Both the position numbers and the translations under genes were made by a program. Below the pieces are notes generated by a model. That model was not told where the DNA came from. It made no database searches and saw only the letters and a program-made list of their open reading frames with translations. Of a stretch of DNA of 64,000 nucleotides, positions 34,535 through 43,032 are shown piece by piece (position 1 is the first letter of the stretch; the number at the start of each line of letters is the position of its first letter). The stretch is taken from the NCBI GenBank assembly GCA_003513765.1, contig DONT01000010.1, forward strand, positions 107,873 to 171,872, read 5' to 3'. The stretch comes from Jeotgalicoccus sp. (GTDB taxonomy: Bacteria > Bacillota > Bacilli > Staphylococcales > Salinicoccaceae).

Positions 34535-35367
34535 TCCATTTCTAAAAATTCATTGATTTTCTTGTTTAAATCTGGATTATTGTTAAACACAATTTCGTAG
34601 TGATTAAGTGTATAATCCGTTGATTTTATATCTTTAACTGTGTCCAGCATGAGGCTGTAACCATCTTTACTGAACAGCGGTGTATTATCTTTAATTGGAC
34701 CGGTGCAGATAATAAGGAGCACCGGAACGTTTACATTTTCATAGATTTTCGAATGAGGATAAACGTAGAAGCTTTCAAAATCCTGTTTCGTCAGTTTATA
34801 GTCAGATTTCGGATGAATATCCCCATCAACCTCATGTATCTCATGGTCGATGACCTGATCCATAACAGCAGACCACTCAACACCAAGAGCTCTGTAAGAC
34901 TGCTTCATCATTTCCAGATAGTCCCGAGAAGAAGCGAATGTTTTCTCCAGTCTGCCGAGAGAAGGGATAACGAGATTGCTTGTATCTTCATTGGCAATAC
35001 CGCCGCCGTCGAGCAGAACGACTTTCTGGATTTTTTCTGACTGTGCAGCAGCATCCAATGCAATATAGCCGCCCATCGAGTATCCGGCGAGAATGAATTT
35101 ATCGTAATCGAGAGAAGCTATCAGCTGCAGCAGATCTTCAGTATGCTGATGGATATCTGAAGGCTCCTTCTGAATCGTGCTGTCTCCGCGGCCGCTGAGA
35201 TCATAGCTCAGAGTATTGAAACTTTCTTTAAAATACTCCTGGAAATGATGCATCTGCATATAGTTTCCTGTCAGGCCGTGAATAAATATTAATAAGACGT
35301 CTTTTTTACCGTTACCGGTTTTATTTACATTAATCATTTTTTCTTTAGTTTGAATGCGTTCTGTCAT
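34531..35367 (-). CDS. pcaD: Alpha/beta hydrolase, probable 3-oxoadipate enol-lactonase
   Basis: 278 residues from the ATG at 35367, which has an AGGAGG ribosome-binding site. The oxyanion strand is FIHGLTGN (H30-G31). The nucleophile is S97 in GYSMGG. The catalytic histidine is probably H256 (LNHYEIVF). A cap domain lies at about residues 130-205. In beta-ketoadipate clusters a hydrolase of this kind opens 3-oxoadipate enol-lactone. Sequence alone gives only the fold, so the function comes from position between the DUF3237 gene and pcaIJ. The overlap with pcaI is four bases. Confidence 0.72.
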   Translation of the reverse strand: MTERIQTKEKMINVNKTGNGKKDVLLIFIHGLTGNYMQMHHFQEYFKESFNTLSYDLSGRGDSTIQKEPSDIHQHTEDLLQLIASLDYDKFILAGYSMGGYIALDAAAQSEKIQKVVLLDGGGIANEDTSNLVIPSLGRLEKTFASSRDYLEMMKQSYRALGVEWSAVMDQVIDHEIHEVDGDIHPKSDYKLTKQDFESFYVYPHSKIYENVNVPVLLIICTGPIKDNTPLFSKDGYSLMLDTVKDIKSTDYTLNHYEIVFNNNPDLNKKINEFLEME

Positions 35368-35377
35368 GCTTATCCTC

Positions 35378-35845
35378 CTATTCAACAGTGTAGATAGAGT
35401 AGCTTACGCCTTCAGGCATTCTGATACCATTTGAGACAAAAATTCTGTTGTTCATCCAGTGGTATTTCTCACTTGCTGTTTCAAAGATCGGGTTGGTTCT
35501 GAAGTAGTATTCTTCAGGATCAACTTCTTCACCTTTATCGAGACGACGGAGTACAGATGGGTCTCCCGTGCGGATGCCGCGGTAGCTCATCAGAATAAGT
35601 TCCTTATCGTCTGTTTCCAAAGTAATTCTGACATCCTGAATAATCGTGCCGTCTTCACGTACTGTAATCCAGTCGTCTCCGCCCGGCAGAACAGTTGCAT
35701 TGAAATGTTCACCTTCGAATTTTCCGCCTGTCACCTGAATAATTCTGCGTGTGCCGATTGGTGTTTTCCCCGGCAGATAAGGTTTTGCTACATTTAATTC
35801 CATATGGCCAAGCAGACTCAGTTTTGGTTCTGGTAATTCTCTCAT
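35378..35845 (-). CDS. DUF3237 (UPF0311) protein, candidate muconolactone isomerase substitute
   Basis: 155 residues with an AGGAGG ribosome-binding site. It matches the DUF3237 barrel family: GTRRIIQVTGGKFEGEHFNATVLPGGDDWI, IIQDVRITLETDD, LILMSYRGIRTG, EYYFRTNPIFETASEKYHWMNNRIFVSNG. Family members appear in aromatic-degradation clusters, but I know of no firmly assigned reaction. Here it sits between catA and pcaD, exactly where muconolactone isomerase (catC) would be expected, and no CatC-like protein is encoded in the cluster. I infer that it may catalyse that isomerisation. It resembles the roughly 90-residue CatC in neither length nor sequence, so it would be a non-orthologous replacement. 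Confidence 0.75.
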   Translation of the reverse strand: MRELPEPKLSLLGHMELNVAKPYLPGKTPIGTRRIIQVTGGKFEGEHFNATVLPGGDDWITVREDGTIIQDVRITLETDDKELILMSYRGIRTGDPSVLRRLDKGEEVDPEEYYFRTNPIFETASEKYHWMNNRIFVSNGIRMPEGVSYSIYTVE

Positions 35846-35874
35846 TTAAAATTCCTCCTGTTAATCCTTAAAAG

Positions 35875-35899
35875 TCAAAAAGGGCATGTCACCATGCCC
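35875..35899 (-). terminator. Terminator or attenuator between catA and the DUF3237 gene
   Basis: On the minus strand GGGCATG, GTGA loop, CATGCCC, then TTTTTGACTTTT. It lies 10 bases after the catA stop, inside the operon. Some transcripts probably end here, leaving catBA more abundant than the downstream genes. Confidence 0.7.
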
Positions 35900-35908
35900 G
35901 GTTTGTTA

Positions 35909-36706
35909 TTACAGTTTACGCATTACGAAATCAAGTGATGCTACTTTGTGATCACCTTTATCGATAAGTTTTGTAATCAGTTCGTCACGTACACCTTCAG
36001 CAACGTCTGTTTCCATCCACTCATCACCTTCGAAGAAGACTTGAGTAATCAGTGTTTCGTGGCCTTCAGCCTTGAACATGATGTGTTCGTGAGCAGGGCG
36101 CATAGGGTGCTGTTCCATGTATCCAAGGAATTCACCAGTTGGACCCTGGTCCGGAATAGAGTAAGGAATCGCCTGGATTGTTTTCAATGTGAACTGTCCG
36201 TTCTCATCAGTTTTGAAACGTCCGCGTAAGTTAAAATCTGGAGCATCAGAGTCGAAGTTGGAGTACTTCGCAGAGTTATCATTCTGCCAGTAGTCGACTT
36301 CAGCACCTGCAAGAACTTCACCGTCAGTGTTTTTAACTGTGCCTGAGAAGTAAAGAACTTCACCAGGTTCATTTTCACGTTTAGGCAGATCGATGATTCC
36401 ATTTTCATCAGCTTCTACAAATGGAGCATTTTCCACGTAGTATGGTCCAAGCAGTGAAGGCTGTGTTCCCGGAAGTTTCGTGTACATTGCCTGCAGAACG
36501 TGAGTTTCTAAAAATACGTCAGCATAAAGCGGAAGTTCTCCTGATTTACCAAGGCGGTCTGCCCAGTTTACAAAGTTTGTGTACTCTTCGTGGTTAAGTT
36601 TCGCTTCTTCAAGGAATTCCTGCATGTGTTTAATGAATAAATCAAAAACTTCTCCAACGCGTTCGTTTTTAGTAGTAGGTAAGTGGTTAGTCATTTCTTG
36701 TGTCAT
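35909..36706 (-). CDS. catA: Catechol 1,2-dioxygenase (intradiol)
   Basis: 265 residues. An N-terminal helical dimerisation domain (residues 15-85) precedes the beta-sandwich catalytic domain. The non-haem iron(III) ligands are visible as Y148 (AKYSNFD), Y182 (IPYSIPDQGP), H206 and H208 (RPAHEHIMF). LLGPYYVENAP and RGRFKTDENGQF are other family marks. It cleaves catechol between the two hydroxyl groups to cis,cis-muconate. A hydroxyquinol dioxygenase is possible from the fold, but the neighbouring muconate cycloisomerase favours catechol. Confidence 0.92.
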   Translation of the reverse strand: MTQEMTNHLPTTKNERVGEVFDLFIKHMQEFLEEAKLNHEEYTNFVNWADRLGKSGELPLYADVFLETHVLQAMYTKLPGTQPSLLGPYYVENAPFVEADENGIIDLPKRENEPGEVLYFSGTVKNTDGEVLAGAEVDYWQNDNSAKYSNFDSDAPDFNLRGRFKTDENGQFTLKTIQAIPYSIPDQGPTGEFLGYMEQHPMRPAHEHIMFKAEGHETLITQVFFEGDEWMETDVAEGVRDELITKLIDKGDHKVASLDFVMRKL

Positions 36707-36751
36707 AGTTAATATTCCCCTTTAATTTAATTAGATTTAATTTATTTAAGC

Positions 36752-36774
36752 AATTCACTGTTATGCAGTGAATT
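36752..36774. promoter_or_regulatory. Hairpin in the catB-catA gap
   Basis: A nine-bp perfect stem (AATTCACTG / CAGTGAATT) with a five-base loop. It is not followed by a T run on either strand, so it is more likely an RNA stability or processing element than a terminator. Confidence 0.5.
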
Positions 36775-36793
36775 TGTCGATACCTGTCTTGCA

Positions 36794-37906
36794 TTATCGT
36801 TTGTAGTGTTCCAGTTTCTCCCAATCCAGTGTGACTCCAAATCCGACATCATCGGAAATTTGGATTTCGAAATCTTTAACTTCGATATCTTCTAAGGTTA
36901 GCTTGTCTTTATATAGAAGCGGGCCGAATATTTCCGTACCGAACTTGAATTCCGGAATAGTGGAGTAGACGCTTGCTGCGATTGCGTTGCCGAGTGTTGA
37001 CTCGATCATCGTACCGCCGTACAGTCCAAATCCTGCTGCTTCTGCAATGCCGGCAATCTTTTTAGTTTCAAGAATGCCTCCGTGTTTAGCGGGTTTCAAT
37101 GCGATGGCATCTCCGGCTCTTTCTTTAATAATTCTGTAAGTATCATGGAGGGACGTTGCAGCTTCGTCTGCAAGAATCGAGACGTCAAAACGTTCTGTCA
37201 GTCTCGCCATTCCTTCGTAGTTCCATGTCGGAAGCGGCTGCTCAATCATTGAAACACCCATTTCCTCCAGGGCTTTAATTTGTTTTAAAGCAGTGTACTC
37301 ATCCCATGCCTGGTTGATATCAACGGTAATTCTTGATGCATCCCCAACGGCTTTAATGATTTCGCCGACATGTTTAACGTTGGCATCAGGATCTCCGCTG
37401 CCGATTTTAAGCTTGAAAATGTTATGGCGTTTTTGATGAAGCATTTCTTTCGCTTCTTCAATATCCCCCTGTGTATCTCCGCTGGCCAATGTCCACGCGA
37501 GTGGAAGTGAGTCGTGAATCTTTCCGCCGAACAATTCGTAGGCAGGAATTTCACGCTGTTTTGCTGCGAGATCGATTAATGCTGTTTCAATCAGACTCTT
37601 TGCGAAGAAGTTTCCTCTTACTGATTTAGAAACATTATCCATAATTTTGCTGAAGTATATCGGGTTCTGACCGATGAGATGAGGCGTTATGTAGTTATCG
37701 ATATTTGCTTTTATCGCTTCAACTGTACTTTCCCCGTAGGAAGCACCGCCGATAGTCGCAACTTCCGATACCCCTGTAAGTCCATTGTCATCTTTAATTA
37801 CACCGATAACAATCGCCTGCGATGTAATTGTTGTCATCGCCAGTTTATGGGGGCGAACGGTAGGCAGATCACATATAAAAATATCTACTAAAGAAATATT
37901 ACGCAT
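36794..37906 (-). CDS. catB: Muconate cycloisomerase (muconate lactonising enzyme)
   Basis: 370 residues from the ATG at 37906, which has an AAAGGAGG ribosome-binding site; the longer start is ignored. It belongs to the enolase superfamily: the K165-x-K167 pair (FKLKIG), metal ligands D196 (VDINQAW), E222 (IEQPLP) and D247 (LADEA), and K271 (ALKPAKHGG). These match the muconate lactonising subgroup and its spacing. It turns cis,cis-muconate into muconolactone. It is the first gene of the operon, behind a strong promoter with a cre-like site. Dipeptide epimerases share the fold, but the context argues for muconate. Confidence 0.9.
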   Translation of the reverse strand: MRNISLVDIFICDLPTVRPHKLAMTTITSQAIVIGVIKDDNGLTGVSEVATIGGASYGESTVEAIKANIDNYITPHLIGQNPIYFSKIMDNVSKSVRGNFFAKSLIETALIDLAAKQREIPAYELFGGKIHDSLPLAWTLASGDTQGDIEEAKEMLHQKRHNIFKLKIGSGDPDANVKHVGEIIKAVGDASRITVDINQAWDEYTALKQIKALEEMGVSMIEQPLPTWNYEGMARLTERFDVSILADEAATSLHDTYRIIKERAGDAIALKPAKHGGILETKKIAGIAEAAGFGLYGGTMIESTLGNAIAASVYSTIPEFKFGTEIFGPLLYKDKLTLEDIEVKDFEIQISDDVGFGVTLDWEKLEHYKR

Positions 37907-37961
37907 TTCAACCTCCTTTGTACTTATATCGTACACCTATATGATATTCGAACACATGCTC

Positions 37962-37991
37962 ATTATATAGAATGAATGAAAGCGTTGTCAA
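37962..37991 (-). promoter_or_regulatory. SigA-type promoter of the catechol operon
   Basis: On the minus strand TTGACA (37986-37991), 18-bp spacer, TATAAT (37962-37967). Both hexamers are consensus. The leader to catB is about 50 bases and contains GTAC half-sites (near 37920 and 37931) that could bind the IclR protein. Confidence 0.85.
37977..37990. promoter_or_regulatory. cre-like site (CcpA) overlapping the catB -35 box
   Basis: TGAAAGCGTTGTCA agrees with the cre consensus TGWAARCGYTWNCW at 13 of 14 positions. Its last bases are the complement of the -35 hexamer, so CcpA binding would exclude RNA polymerase. Confidence 0.72.
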
Positions 37992-38182
37992 TCAATTTTC
38001 GGAAAATTTAATAAAAATAATATATTCTTATATTTGCATAGATATTTCTGACCGGCTTGAATTATTCCTTGAAAAATTGTATAGTCATTGCATTCGTTTC
38101 AGTTGTATTTTAATATTTTGATATTATGGACATTACATATTAGATATAAGATGAAGCATTGAAAGAAGCAGGAGGAAATATT

Positions 38183-39010
38183 TTGAAGTTTATTTCATGG
38201 AATATCGATTCATTGAATGCTGCACTGACGAGTGAATCGGCGAGAGCGTTATTATCGAGAGATGTATTAAAATCAATACAGGCACACAACCCTGAAGTGA
38301 TTGCAATTCAGGAAACCAAACTGTCGGCAGCAGGACCGGCTAAAAAGCACGTGGAAATTTTAAAAGAATCATTTCCGGGTTATGAAGCAGTGTGGCGCAG
38401 CTCGGTAGAGCCTGCACGTAAAGGTTACGCCGGGACGATGTTTTTATATAAAGAAGAATTACAGCCTGAAGTTACTTATCCATCTATTGGTTCGCCGGGA
38501 ACTATGGATAGTGAAGGACGTATAATTACTTTAGAGTTTGATGATTTTTATATTACGCAAGTCTATACACCGAATGCAGGCGATGCATTGAAGCGTCTCG
38601 AAGAACGTCAAATTTGGGATGAGCGTTATGCTGAATATATAGAGGAACTGGACCTTAGCAAGCCTGTTTTCGTTACGGGAGACTTTAATGTGGCTCATAA
38701 GGAAATTGACCTGGCCAATCCAAAAGGCAACCGCCGTTCTGCAGGGTTTACAGATGAGGAAAGACAGGGCTTCACAAATTTGCTGGATAAAGGATTCACA
38801 GACACTTTCCGTCATATTCACGGGGACGTGACCGGTGTGTATTCATGGTGGGCACAGCGTGCCAAAACGAGTAAGATTAATAACTCGGGATGGAGAATTG
38901 ATTACTGGCTGGTGAGCAGTCGCATTGCCGGGAAAGTAATCAAATCGGAAATGATTGATTCCGGCACGAGACAGGATCATACGCCGATTCTTCTCGAAGC
39001 ATCATTATAA
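38183..39010 (+). CDS. exoA: Exodeoxyribonuclease III
   Basis: 275 residues from the TTG at 38183, preceded by AGGAGG. It belongs to the endonuclease/exonuclease/phosphatase superfamily and repairs abasic sites. Motifs: KFISWNIDSLNA, AIQETKLS (metal glutamate), QVYTPNAGD, FVTGDFNVAHKEIDLANP, GVYSWWAQRAKTSKINNSGWRIDYWLVS and the closing DHTPI with the catalytic histidine. It is divergent from catB, with a 276-base gap that holds the catB promoter, and ends in a strong terminator. Confidence 0.94.
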   Translation: MKFISWNIDSLNAALTSESARALLSRDVLKSIQAHNPEVIAIQETKLSAAGPAKKHVEILKESFPGYEAVWRSSVEPARKGYAGTMFLYKEELQPEVTYPSIGSPGTMDSEGRIITLEFDDFYITQVYTPNAGDALKRLEERQIWDERYAEYIEELDLSKPVFVTGDFNVAHKEIDLANPKGNRRSAGFTDEERQGFTNLLDKGFTDTFRHIHGDVTGVYSWWAQRAKTSKINNSGWRIDYWLVSSRIAGKVIKSEMIDSGTRQDHTPILLEASL

Positions 39011-39049
39011 AAACATGCATCTGCTTTTATACAGCAGATGCATGTTTTT
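39010..39049 (+). terminator. Intrinsic terminator of exoA
   Basis: A 16-bp perfect stem (from AAAACATGCATCTGCT) with a short loop ends in a T run. Confidence 0.95.
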
Positions 39050-39133
39050 ATCTTTTATAAGATTTATAATTATCTGTTAATATCATTTCCACTAGAGTAA
39101 AATAGGAGTAACTATACACAAGGGGGAGAATTT

Positions 39134-40351
39134 ATGGAAGAGACAACGAGTCTCATACATCCCGAGAATTACTGGGTGCTGTGGGCAATTTTAATCGGTT
39201 GGGCCGGAGTAGCGATAATACTGGAGCAGAAGTACAGCTGGGCATCGAAACTGTCAGGTGCGATTATCGCACTTGCCGGAGCAATGCTTTTAAGTAATAC
39301 AGGGGTCATCCCATTAGAATCACCGGTGTACGATACGGTATGGACTTATGTAGTGCCGCTCGCGATACCGCTGCTGTTATTTCAGTCGAACGTCGTTAAA
39401 GTATGGCAGGAAAGTAAACGGCTTTTAATTATATTTTTAATCAGTACAATCGGGACCATAGCGGGAACGATTACTGCCTTCTTTATTCTGAAGGAATACA
39501 TCCCGCAGCTGAATTATATCGGTGCGATGCTGAGTGCCTCTTACACAGGGGGCGGAGTCAACTTTGCGGCGATGGCAACACGTTTTGACGTTCCTCAGGA
39601 TACAGTATCTTCAACTGTCGTTGCAGATAATCTCTTAATGGTGCTGTATTTCTTCGTACTTATTACGATACCGGCATTAAATTTCTTCCGGAGTAAATTC
39701 GGTACACCCTATATTGATGAAAATGAGAAAAATGGCGGCAGCGATAACCAGGCTTCTGATTATTGGAAAGGAAAAGAAATCTCACTGCAGGATATAGCAA
39801 AAGCAATTGGAACAGCATTTGTAATTGTCGCTGTATCTTTCAGTTTAGCGAGTTTCTTCTCTAATCTGATTCCCGCAGACAGCAATATATTTCTAACTAT
39901 ACTGCGCGGTGTTATCGGTGATGATTATCTGATGCTGACGACGCTGACGCTGCTGCTGGTTGCACTGTTTCCTAAATACTTTGAAAGTATTTCAGGATCT
40001 CAGGAATTCGGTACATTTTTTATCTACATATTCTTTGTAGTAATCGGTGTCCCTGCATCAATACCGCTGATTATACAAAATGCACCGTTAATTTTAGTAT
40101 TTGCAGCAATTATTGTGTTTATTAATATGCTGATTTCATTTGGTTTCGGACGTTTGTTCAAATTTAATCTTGAAGAGATTATACTGGCATCCAACGCCAA
40201 CATAGGCGGCCCGACAACAGCAGCTGCAATGGCAATATCACGCGGCTGGACGAAGCTCGTCGGTCCGATTCTAATTATTGGTACACTCGGTTATATTATC
40301 GGTAACTATATCGGCACATCGCTCGGTTTATGGTTTACTTCTTTAATGTAA
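39134..40351 (+). CDS. DUF819 family membrane protein
   Basis: 405 residues with about ten membrane helices. It matches the DUF819 (YjcL-like) family: YWVLWAILIGWAGVAIILEQKYSWASKLSGAIIALAGAMLLSN, the conserved SASYTGGGVNFAAMATRFDVP, and ASNANIGGPTTAAAMAISRGWTKLVGPILIIGTLGYIIGNY near the end. The fold suggests an ion or amino-acid transporter, but no substrate is known. It has an AGGGGGAG ribosome-binding site and stands between two terminators. Confidence 0.85.
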   Translation: MEETTSLIHPENYWVLWAILIGWAGVAIILEQKYSWASKLSGAIIALAGAMLLSNTGVIPLESPVYDTVWTYVVPLAIPLLLFQSNVVKVWQESKRLLIIFLISTIGTIAGTITAFFILKEYIPQLNYIGAMLSASYTGGGVNFAAMATRFDVPQDTVSSTVVADNLLMVLYFFVLITIPALNFFRSKFGTPYIDENEKNGGSDNQASDYWKGKEISLQDIAKAIGTAFVIVAVSFSLASFFSNLIPADSNIFLTILRGVIGDDYLMLTTLTLLLVALFPKYFESISGSQEFGTFFIYIFFVVIGVPASIPLIIQNAPLILVFAAIIVFINMLISFGFGRLFKFNLEEIILASNANIGGPTTAAAMAISRGWTKLVGPILIIGTLGYIIGNYIGTSLGLWFTSLM

Positions 40352-40356
40352 TAATA

Positions 40357-40390
40357 AAAGCAGAATCTCTATGGAGATTCTGCTTTCTTT
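40357..40390 (+). terminator. Intrinsic terminator of the DUF819 gene
   Basis: A 13-bp perfect stem (AAAGCAGAATCTC / GAGATTCTGCTTT) with a TATG loop. Confidence 0.92.
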
Positions 40391-40516
40391 GTAAAATTTA
40401 AGTGGAGTAATTAAAAGAAAATCTGCTATGATTTAAAAGAACCGCAGTAACCGGAATATGTGCTGCTGAATGATTAACGTAAGTGAAAACTATTTTAAAA
40501 CAGAAAGAAGAATATA

Positions 40517-41914
40517 ATGGAAGCTTTAATAAATACTAAATATACGAAATTAATGGCGTTTGCCCTAATGCTGGGAGCATTCGTGGGACTCTTTGGTGAA
40601 ACTGCTTTAAATATGGCATTGACCGATGTAATGAACGAATACGAAATTACCGCATCGGCAGCCCAGTGGCTGACAACCGGATATTTGCTCACGATGGCAG
40701 TATTAATACCTGTATCAGCATTTTTAATTAAATGGTTTTCAACCAGACAGCTGGTAATTGCTTCGCTGTCGATATCAGGATTGGGCGCGGTGCTCGCTGC
40801 GTTATCCCCGAACTTTGAACTGCTGCTCTTGGGAAGAATAGTTCAGGCGCTGGGTACGGGAATAATATTACCGCTGATGCTGAGTGTGCTGATGGTAATT
40901 TTTCCGATTCATAAACGCGGAATGGTTATGGGGTTGATGGGGCTTGTCATTACAGCAGCTCCGGCAATCGGACCGACGGCTTCCGGTGTAATTATTACAA
41001 CTATCGGCTGGACTTATATTTTTTGGATCAGTGCAGCTTTATATATTCTGCTGCTGATATATTCATTAATAGTAGTGGAAAACGTTTCGGCAGTAACCAA
41101 ACCAAAAATGGATTATCTATCAGTCGTGTACTCAACAATCGGCTTTGGCGGAATTGTTTACGGATTAAGCATGTATGCTGACAATCCGTTTACATCAGTT
41201 ATTGTGTGGCTTCCGTTGATATTAGGTATAACGGCATTAATTTTATTTGGACGTAGACAAACAGTACTTGAAACGCCACTTATTAATTTAGCGATATTTA
41301 AATTTCCAATGTTTACAATTGGAACGCTGATGATGTTTTTAAGTCTTTTTATTATTTTATCGACGTCAATTTTAATGCCGCTCTATTTAAAAGGCGCTCT
41401 CCTGTTTACAGCTGCAGTGGCAGGGCTGATTTTACTGCCGGGGAACATACTTAATTTTGTAATGTCACCTGTTGTAGGGGCGATGTACAATAAGATTGGA
41501 CCAAAGTTCTTTATCGTGACCGGATTCGGTTTAATTACTGCTGCGAATATCGGATTTTTAATTGTTCTTAGTGATACGACACCTGTATGGCAGGTTGTTG
41601 TGCTGTTTATGATAATGTTCACAGGGCTGCCTATGACTATTATGCCGTCTCAGACGAATGCGATGAATCAGCTGCCTCCTCGGTTATATGCGGATGGTTC
41701 TGCTGCGATGAACACGCTGACACAGGTCGGCGGTGCACTCGGCACTGCAATCGCGATAACATTGTTCACGATTGGACAGAGTTCCGCTGGTAAAAGTGCA
41801 GAATTCGGAATTGCTGCAGGTACACACTTTGCATTTTACTTTATAACAGGAATCTCTCTAATTGGATTAATTGCATCATTGTTCATTTATGACAGTACAA
41901 AAGAAAAAATCTGA
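40517..41914 (+). CDS. MFS transporter, DHA2 (14-helix) drug-efflux type
   Basis: 465 residues with about 14 predicted membrane helices. The N-terminal half carries the motif-D-like LNMALTDVMNEYEIT, the LTTGYLLTMAVLIPVSAFLIKWFSTRQL segment (motif A), LLGRIVQALGTGIILPLMLS (motif B) and the antiporter motif-C-like AAPAIGPTASGVI. These match LmrB/EmrB-like proton-drug antiporters. The ribosome-binding site is weak (AGAAAGAAG). No regulator is adjacent. The substrate is unknown. The stop codon lies inside the terminator stem. Confidence 0.85.
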   Translation: MEALINTKYTKLMAFALMLGAFVGLFGETALNMALTDVMNEYEITASAAQWLTTGYLLTMAVLIPVSAFLIKWFSTRQLVIASLSISGLGAVLAALSPNFELLLLGRIVQALGTGIILPLMLSVLMVIFPIHKRGMVMGLMGLVITAAPAIGPTASGVIITTIGWTYIFWISAALYILLLIYSLIVVENVSAVTKPKMDYLSVVYSTIGFGGIVYGLSMYADNPFTSVIVWLPLILGITALILFGRRQTVLETPLINLAIFKFPMFTIGTLMMFLSLFIILSTSILMPLYLKGALLFTAAVAGLILLPGNILNFVMSPVVGAMYNKIGPKFFIVTGFGLITAANIGFLIVLSDTTPVWQVVVLFMIMFTGLPMTIMPSQTNAMNQLPPRLYADGSAAMNTLTQVGGALGTAIAITLFTIGQSSAGKSAEFGIAAGTHFAFYFITGISLIGLIASLFIYDSTKEKI

Positions 41915-41935
41915 GGCAGACGCCTCAGATTTTTT
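41904..41935. terminator. Bidirectional terminator
   Basis: A perfect stem (AAAAAATCTGAGGC / GCCTCAGATTTTTT) with an AGAC loop, shared by the MFS gene and the convergent dehydratase. Confidence 0.95.
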
Positions 41936-41938
41936 AAT

Positions 41939-42898
41939 TTAGTATTCAGTATCTTTAATATAATCCAGTTGATCAAATCCAAGATTGCCGCCGGTAATGA
42001 TGAAGCAGATTTTATCTTCCGGGCTTACCTCAATCTCTCCGTTTAAAATACCGCCGATAGCGATTGAAGAAGATATTTCTGTTAAAATCTTCGCCTCCAT
42101 CAGCATTAATTTCTGACCTTTTTTCATCGCTTCTTCACTGACTGTATGGAACGCGTCAACATATTTCTGGACGATTGGGAAGTTCTTCTCGCCCGGAATA
42201 ATACTGACTAAACCATCTGCGATTGTTCCTTTGTTTTCAACCTGAGTGAGCTCACCATTTTTTAGACTCGTAGAGAACTTCGGCAGGTTCGCCGGTTCAA
42301 CGCCGTGGACTTTAACGTTGTCTTTCAATCCTTTAACCGCTGTAGAAATACCGCCGATTAAACCGCCGCCGCTCGCAGGAACAAAGATATGATCCACATC
42401 CGGAAGCTGCTCTAAAATCTCAAGACCGACAGTACCTTGTCCTGCCATAATTCGGTAATCATTAAATGGAGGAATTAATGTGTAGCCGTGTTCTTCAACG
42501 AGTGACTCCTGCAGTTTAAAACGTTCTTCGACTGTTGTTGGAATAATTTCAGCCCCGTGCTCTGCAATTTTTTGAAGTTTAAACGGCGGCGCAGTATCGG
42601 GTACTGCAACTGTCGCTTTAATACCGAGCATTTTTGATGCATAAGCAACCGCGTGACCGTGATTTCCGGAAGATGAAGTAACGACACCGCGTTTTAGCTC
42701 TTCATCTGTCAGCTGAAGCAGTGCATTCATTACCCCGCGCAGTTTAAAGGCTTTAGTGCGCTGCATATTTTCTAATTTAACGTATACCTCACAGCCTAAA
42801 ATTTCTTCAAGATTATGTAATCTTAAAACAGGTGTTTCGATGATATAAGGTTTAATACGTTCGTGTGCAGCCTGAATATCAGATAGTGTTAACGTCAT
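41939..42898 (-). CDS. Threonine/serine dehydratase (PLP-dependent)
   Basis: 319 residues, a catabolic-type dehydratase of fold type II without the C-terminal ACT domain of biosynthetic IlvA. The PLP lysine is in KAFKLRGVMNAL. The phosphate and substrate loops SSSGNHGHAVAY and PASGGGLIGGIS, and the C-terminal ITGGN, are present. It should deaminate threonine or serine to 2-oxobutyrate or pyruvate. Serine racemases share this layout, so racemase activity is possible. The AAGGAGATGG ribosome-binding site supports the ATG at 42898. Confidence 0.87.
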   Translation of the reverse strand: MTLTLSDIQAAHERIKPYIIETPVLRLHNLEEILGCEVYVKLENMQRTKAFKLRGVMNALLQLTDEELKRGVVTSSSGNHGHAVAYASKMLGIKATVAVPDTAPPFKLQKIAEHGAEIIPTTVEERFKLQESLVEEHGYTLIPPFNDYRIMAGQGTVGLEILEQLPDVDHIFVPASGGGLIGGISTAVKGLKDNVKVHGVEPANLPKFSTSLKNGELTQVENKGTIADGLVSIIPGEKNFPIVQKYVDAFHTVSEEAMKKGQKLMLMEAKILTEISSSIAIGGILNGEIEVSPEDKICFIITGGNLGFDQLDYIKDTEY

Positions 42899-43032
42899 AT
42901 GTCCATCTCCTTTTTGTGAATTAACTTAATCATAACGCTTTCCAGATAAAATATAAATATATGATATTTGGTAATAAAATCATTATCCACTTATAATGAT
43001 GATAACTTATAAATTTTACAGGAGTGGCTGAG

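Noticed and set aside
31992..37936. Search for a CatC-like muconolactone isomerase gene on either strand
   Set aside because: No frame of about 90 residues with a good ribosome-binding site was found in the cluster; short antisense frames are shadows of real genes.
37950..37965. LexA-like sequence near CGAACACATG before catB
   Set aside because: Only one half-site is intact; the other arm (GCTCA) does not match GTTCG.
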